Below the pieces are notes generated by a model. That model ran no database searches. It had not been told where the DNA came from and saw nothing but the letters and a program-made list of their open reading frames with translations. DNA of 64,000 bases from Impatiens glandulifera (taxonomy: Eukaryota > Streptophyta > Magnoliopsida > Ericales > Balsaminaceae), in contig NC_061862.1 in NCBI RefSeq assembly GCF_907164915.1, forward strand, positions 127,667,641 to 127,731,640, given 5' to 3'. This document shows positions 57,109-64,000 of the stretch, in pieces. Positions within the stretch are counted from its first letter, which is position 1, and each line of letters begins with the position of its first letter. Position numbers and translations under genes: made by a program.

Positions 57109-58164
57109 TATTATATCCAAGTATGAGTGATTCCTAATCTCCATCTGTCATAATCAGAAAAATAAGATGCAATGAAGGATTTCCAATATATATGGGTTAT
57201 TGTAAGAGAATTGATACAAAAAATTTGTTAAAACATGTGTATTAGTTTACATTCTCCCTATATTCTCTCAATTATTTCATGTAAAAAAACACTAATGTTT
57301 ACATTCTCCCTATATTCTCTCAATTATTTCATGTAAAAAACACTAACTGTCATCAGTGTGATGAATTAAAATTCGTAATTTAATGAATTTAGTTATCATT
57401 TTACCATGAAGGAATTCTTACAGTCCGCCCACTACACTTGGAATATTAGTTAAATGTACATTTACAAGATATATGTCATTAGAGTAAAGCTCCTTCTTCT
57501 TCATCAAGAAAATTTAGTGGAAAACTCTTTCCATCCAAGAAACACATAAAGTATAAATTATACATGTTTCTTCAGATAAGCTATATGAAGTGTGTAAATA
57601 ACCTGTAGTGCAGAGCGGATCAATTCTTCAACATAATCCATAGTGGCTCCTTTTACAAAATCGACGAAAATATTATTTATCACTAACTTGGCTCCACTCT
57701 TTCAACAATCCTATATTTACATAATGATTAAGTTTATTAGTCTATGTTATTAACTTGTAAAAAAACTGTATTCAAGTAGGTACACGCTTAAAAACTAATG
57801 ATCTTAATTGATTTTATCATCTAGTGATACTAAAATCTAGAGCATCAACATGCTTCTATTTCTAACTTTAGGAGTTTATCCTCCCCGAAGACCTCAACTG
57901 GCTGCAACTCTTTCAACCTCTGCAAGGTGAAAATTGAACTGATTTTATACATTTGTTAAGATAAGGATACTCGATCACAAGTCACAAGTCAAAGGTTAGT
58001 TCCAGAAAGTAAACACTTGCAATTCCTCTTAAGAAATAAATTTCAAGTTCAATTTCAACATTTATAGTTGATTCAATTCTTGACAACGAAGAACACTTTT
58101 CATTCATCTTAGAAAATTATTTAAATGAGTTATGTTATCAAAACTTCTAGATAAACATACCAAT
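57109..58164. other. Spacer with a short tandem duplication
   Basis: A 52-bp block (TTTACATTCTCCCTATATTC) is repeated at 57246 and 57298. 57860-57930 on the minus strand reads LKELQPVEVFGEDK, possibly another captured exon, not identified. Confidence 0.4.
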
Positions 58165-59607
58165 TTCATACCAATTTTTTCTCTCAAAACTCTCTCATAA
58201 AATTAAACCATTTTCAACCGGACAATAAATATAAGCTCTTTAAATCGGCCAACGATTGCAGGGTTTTGAATATTTAACTTAAATAATCAAAAATGGAGAA
58301 ATTGTTAGATAAATTAGATAGTTAATTAATAAGTAATTAACTATCTAAAGAACTTAATCAAACTCAACCTTTTGTGCAGGAAAAGCCAAGAGCGGTCACA
58401 TTCTCAAATTGGCCGGTCAAACCGATATCATAGAAGCAACACAAACCGGAACTCCCAAAATTAATCCATCATATAAGTTTCAGAAGAAGACCGGTTCGAC
58501 TGAAATTCAGGATCGGTGAATTTTTTCTTAAAGATCGGTTCCCTATCCTTGGCAGTAGGACCGGTCAACCGGTCAAAGCAACAAACCGATATGATATCCG
58601 GTCAAGCTCGTCCCACATAGCTAAAGGAGGTGAAGAAATCAATGGTATCCCCTAATGATGACTTCTCCATCAATCATCATGTCTTCTTCTCTATCTCGAC
58701 GGGGTTGGTTCAATTCTTGGAAATTCTAAATGACCGTACAATTCTTACGGGAAGATTAATCAAGATCAGATCAAAGATATGGAACTGCTAGAAGTTTCTA
58801 TTTTGATGCAATAAGTTCTCTTTGGGAATAGGCAGAAAGAGATTTTCAAATATGCAGACTGTGTTATTTCCTATTTGATACAAGTCTGTTGATAGACTGT
58901 AAACTGTAGAAGACTTCCAAAGTGAACAGATATACCTATTTTGGTATAAGTCCAAAAGCAGCCTCCAAGGAGCAGGAATCTGTCCAACCGACCAGTTGTT
59001 AAACTCAATAAAAAATAAATGGTCGGCTGTATTGTTTCTTGGGAAGCATTAAGCGCATTTAATGCATTTCAGCTTCTTTTGACCAACCAATCAGATTCAA
59101 GAATTATCTTGCAGGTATCCGTTGAAAGAAAAATATGATTGTTGTCATATTTCCATTATAAAAGGAGAAGCTGATGAACAAAAGCAAGGTTACAAGTGAA
59201 ATCATAATTACAGAACAGTCTTTCAAAGAGCTACAAAAGGCTATTAAGTCTATTGTTCTACATTTCAATTTGACATATTATAAAGTGTGATTGAATATTC
59301 TTAGTGAATATCCTTCTCAAAGTTTGAGAAGAAGGGGTGACGTAGGAGTTTTATCTCCGAACATCCAAAAATTTTGTGTTGTGTTCTTCCTTTATTCCAT
59401 TCATCCTTATTATCCAATACGTGTGTGTTGTTTCAAGTTGAAACAAACTACTTACGCACTTGAACTCGGTTCAAGAAGTTTGTGACAACTTGTGTAGTGT
59501 TGAGACCGGTACTAATTGTTAACCGGATTAGTACCAACCATTGTGAGTGTGTAAGCGTTCTCCTTTAGCCGGACCCCGGTCTTCTATCGGCGATTCCGAT
59601 CCTATCA
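58165..59607 (+). repeat. Truncated copia element: polypurine tract and 3' LTR
   Basis: Polypurine tract AAAAATGGAGAAAT at 58288-58302 is followed by an LTR TGTTAGATAAAT...CCTATCA (58303-59607, 1305 bp). TATA box TATAAAAGGA at 59157-59166, dyad AAATATGA/GTCATATTT around 59131-59152, stem-loop 59312-59333 and box CTCCGAACATCCAAAAA. The upstream internal region is missing. Confidence 0.8.
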
Positions 59608-60718
<1,111 letters not shown>

Positions 60719-60782
60719 AATTACATTACATATATCTACGGATTTTCCTACGACAAACTTTGTAAAAAAAAGTTCAAGATAA

Positions 60783-60787
60783 TTATA
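60783..60787. other. Unoccupied insertion site paralogous to the large copia element
   Basis: GATAATTATATTTTATTT holds a single TTATA. In copy 1 the same text is split by the 13.7-kb element with TTATA duplicated. Confidence 0.9.
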
Positions 60788-61409
60788 TTTTATTTATTTT
60801 ATTATTTAAGTAATTTTTTATTTTTTTTATATAAGGTACAACATAACATTGAATATAGCGTTAAAAATTTCCGACGAATTTTTTATTTAGTTATTTTTTT
60901 ACAATTTTTTTGACCAACTAAAAAAGTTTTCGACGATATGCATTTTTCTTCTGAAATTTCATTCAAATTATAGTTTAAATTAATTTACGAATTTTGCTAC
61001 GTAAATTTATCTTTTAATTTAGCGATAATTATAGATCATAGATAAATATCTTTGTTTTTTGCGACCAAGTTTTCTTTATTTATTAATATTTGCGATGGTT
61101 TATGTTTTTCGTGGATTAAACCGTCACAATATCCGTCGAATATTTCCGACGGTAAATATACGTCGGTAATTATTCTTCGCTAATTAAATGCTTTTTTTAA
61201 TGTAATAACATTCATATTTCACATAATAATAATAAGCTTTTTACATGTATGAATTTTTTAAATAATTTTAATCTAATCAAATATTATTTTATAATTTCTT
61301 AAAAACACTACGCCTAAACACGAATTTGCAATAATTTTGGGTGAGTTTTAAGAAAGTTAATTAGTCAAATTGAAATATTAATTAAGTATAATAAATAAAT
61401 CCCCAAAGC

Positions 61410-61617
61410 CATGCAACCTTCCACATGAGTAAAGAGATTCTTCAGCCAGATGTTTGTGACATGCAGATACAACAAACAAAATTCGGAATATTAACAGTTA
61501 ATGTCATCAGGTGGCTATGTTTTGCCGAGACAAGTCGGCAAGTCGCCACATCCCCATTTTAACATGCAAACCAAACACACCAGCGGCCAGACGTCCCATC
61601 TCCACTTATTATAAAAA
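61410..61617 (+). promoter_or_regulatory. Seed-type promoter of globulin copy 2
   Basis: CATGCA at 61410, 61460 and 61563, and TATAAAAA at 61610-61617. No difference from copy 1 is visible over the last 350 bp before the ATG. Confidence 0.75.
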
Positions 61618-61690
61618 GGACATTCTCGGCCCTAAAAAGATCACACCAACATATCTCCATTTCCCAGTACTCAAGAGAAGCTAGCTAGCC

Positions 61691-63379
61691 ATGGCTAAAG
61701 GAAATACTCTATTAGCTTTCATCTGTGTCTTTGCATGCATCTCTCTCCTAGCCTCGGCTACCGATGAAAGAAGGCAAAGCCGGTTGACTCAGGCCCAGCA
61801 ATGTCGTATCCAACGGCTCACAGCTTCCCAACCTTCACAGAGGATCGATAACGAAGGTGGTTCGATCGAAATGTGGGAACAGAAGGACGATATGTTCCAA
61901 TGCGCCGGCGTAGCAGCTTTTCGTTACACCGTAAAAGCTAACGGACTCTCTCTTCCTCACTACCACCCATCTCCCCGCCTACTCTTCATTGAAAAAGGTA
62001 ACAGAAATTATAAACCTTATATATAATATATATATATATATTATGGATGATGTTATTTTCTGAAAAACAGGTGAGGGTTTGATCAGCATTAATTTCCCGG
62101 GATGCCCTGAGACTTTCGAGTCGGAATCTGAGTCGATGTTCATGGGTAGACAGAGCAGTGACGAAAAGTCGGAGGGTCGTGAAGGAAGAGACTCGCACCA
62201 AAAGGTTCATCGTGTTCGCAAGGGAGACATCGTTGCTATTCCAAGCGGCGTGGCTTATTGGTGCTTCAACGACGGGACTCAAGATCTTGTAGCCGTCGCA
62301 GTAAACGATCTTAACCAAAACGTAAACCAGCTCGACCAGCAGTTCAGAGTAAGTATATCATATCTTCTTTTGAGAATAAAAAAAAAATTCGTCAAGTTTT
62401 TATTAGTGGAATGACTTAATTTCTGTTTCTAGTCGTTCTATATGGCCGGTGGAATGCCAAAACAACAACGACAAACTAGATTTACTGCTCATGAAGCTGA
62501 AAAGAAAGAATACTTCGAGAATATTCTAGAACATTTCGACACGGAGTTGATGGCCGAAGCCCTAGAGATGCCTGTGGAGCTCATGCGAAAGATCCAACAA
62601 GGAGAGCAATCGAAGAAGGGATTCATCGTTACTGTTCGCGAGGGCATGCGCATGATCAAGCCAGACGAGAGGGAACAACAAAACGGCTTGGAAGAGTCTT
62701 CATGGTGTAGCATGAAGATCCGACACAACTTGGAATCTCGCCAACAATCCGACGTCTACTCCCGTCAAGGAGGCCGTCTCTACGTCGTCAACCAGAACAA
62801 GCTCCCTCTTCTCCGCCTCCTCGACATGAGCGCAGAGAAGGGCGAAGTATTCCCGGTAAGTAGTACGAATAAGGCTGCCCTAGACTAAAAATAATGATTA
62901 TGTTGACCTAAACGAGCTGCGAAGGAAAAGGCCAAGGCCGGCTCTGTATGTAATATTCATTTTTGTCTCCAAAAATACATCATGAATCCACAATTTTATG
63001 TATTCAGAACGCGATGTACAGCCCAAGTTGGAATATGAACGGACACTCCGTGGTATACGTGACAAAGGGAGAGGCCGAGGTAAGCATTGTGGACCAGAGC
63101 GGACAAGCAATAATGAACGAACGCGTGCGCGAAGGAGACATGTTTGTCTGCCCTCAATTCTTCATGGTTACAAGTCAGGCTGGAAAGGAAGGATTCGAGT
63201 GGGTGGCATTCAAGACAACTAGCTCTCCGATGAAGAGTCCCTTGGCTGGTTACACTTCGGTGATGAGGGCTATGCCTCTTCAAGTAATTGTTAACTCCTA
63301 CCAAGTGTCTACTAGCCAGGCTAAAGATCTCAAGTATAATACTGGCCGACAGACCATGTTTCTCAAACCTAAGGCTTGA
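61691..63379 (+). CDS. 11S globulin (legumin-type) seed storage protein, copy 2
   Basis: Exons 61691-61997, 62071-62348, 62433-62855 and 63008-63379; 459 residues. Same signal peptide, cupin pair, four structural cysteines and NGLEE cleavage site as copy 1. Over the gene body I count three differences: one silent (GAC ACA/ACG GAG region near 62542), Arg to Ser in EAEVSIVD and Val to Met in QFFMVTS, both in exon 4. All introns are identical in length, including the TA-rich intron 1. The promoter lacks any LTR insertion. Confidence 0.95.
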
Positions 63380-63496
63380 ATCTCTTCTTAAACATGTGTT
63401 TCTGGATGTAACTAGTGTGTGTATGAGCTAGTATGTAGCAATAGCTAGTAAGCAGCGTTTACAATGCTTTTGTTTTTTGTTTTTTTCAAAAGGATG

Positions 63497-63502
63497 AATA
63501 AA
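63497..63502 (+). terminator. Poly(A) signal of globulin copy 2
   Basis: AATAAA 118 bp after the stop codon, as in copy 1. Confidence 0.6.
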
Positions 63503-64000
63503 ATATATCATGATGAGCTTGATATTATATATTATGTGTATGCCCCCTTTCTTTTCCTTTTTTTGTAATGGGTTAGGAGTTTCCAACTTCTATAACATAT
63601 TACTTTATGGTCACAAAATTAGAAGAAAATACTACATATTATATATAGTATCATAATCCTAACCACATTTTTTCAATCAAAATATTAGTTAGTACCCATT
63701 CAGAAATATGGAGTCAAAATATTCTTGGTAGACACCAAGAGTTTATTAGTATCATTACAAAAAATAACTCTATTTTATACTATTTGACTTGAATTTTTAT
63801 TTATTTATAAGAACTATTAAATTATTATAAATTTAAAATACCTTAGATATATAAATTTATAAAAACTATTACGAAGTTCAGAAAATTTTAAATTATTTAC
63901 TAATAAGATATAATAAAATATTAATATTGAATAAAATTAAAATTATTATTTCAATAATTTATTATATATTATAATGTTTAATAGAGTATATCATTGATTG
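63503..64000. other. AT-rich DNA downstream of globulin copy 2
   Basis: Collinear with 16615-17113 with few differences up to the window edge, so the duplicated block continues beyond. Confidence 0.85.

Overview
The window is nuclear DNA from a eudicot plant, mostly nested transposable elements around two near-identical copies of a seed-storage 11S globulin (legumin) gene. The plant call rests on intron-bearing 11S globulin genes with RY-type seed promoter motifs, Ty1/copia elements primed by initiator tRNA-Met, CACTA transposons and DUF4283-type LINE ORF1 relics. The globulin resembles asterid (sesame-like) 11S proteins as I recall them, so an asterid such as Lamiales or Ericales is my guess, at low confidence. 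There are no prokaryotic operons and no CRISPR.

Layout. (1) 247-13921: a complete 13.7-kb Ty1/copia element on the minus strand, SIRE/Maximus-like, with 5-bp target duplications. It carries gag, a broken protease-integrase, an intact reverse transcriptase-RNase H, and an unusually long (about 6 kb) region after pol. That region holds three tandem paralogous accessory genes; two have TATA boxes and all three share a CT-rich leader. (2) 14803-16491: 11S globulin copy 1, with a seed-type promoter. (3) 17700-20447: a LINE-like relic with ORF1 only and a poly(A) tail. (4) About 25.6-28.5 kb: a gag-only Ty1/copia derivative. (5) 28.5-31.6 kb: a Tat/Ogre-like LTR relic interrupted by a solo copia LTR that carries a 46-bp minisatellite. 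(6) 33149-38704: a CACTA transposon with AAT target duplications that has captured exons of an MSI4/FVE-like WD40 gene. (7) 40.3-43.3 kb: the 3' end of another copia element, whose LTR carries eight 50-bp repeats. (8) 43.56-44.6 kb: a 153-bp tandem repeat. (9) 46.0-55.3 kb: a second LINE ORF1 relic, split by a gag-only copia element whose 3' LTR plus flank was then tandemly duplicated. (10) 55.9-61.2 kb: CACTA-like DNA with a thioredoxin-m gene fragment and a truncated copia LTR. (11) 61691-63379: 11S globulin copy 2.

How it fits together. The only clearly functional host genes are the two globulins. Their gene bodies differ at about 3 sites in 2 kb, while the block just upstream differs far more, which suggests recent gene conversion. 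The large copia element sits in the upstream region of copy 1; copy 2 keeps the unoccupied site. Eight copia LTRs of several subfamilies share a stem-loop plus a conserved downstream box, and most share a dyad just upstream of the TATA box. These look like conserved LTR regulatory modules. All identity counts were made by eye.
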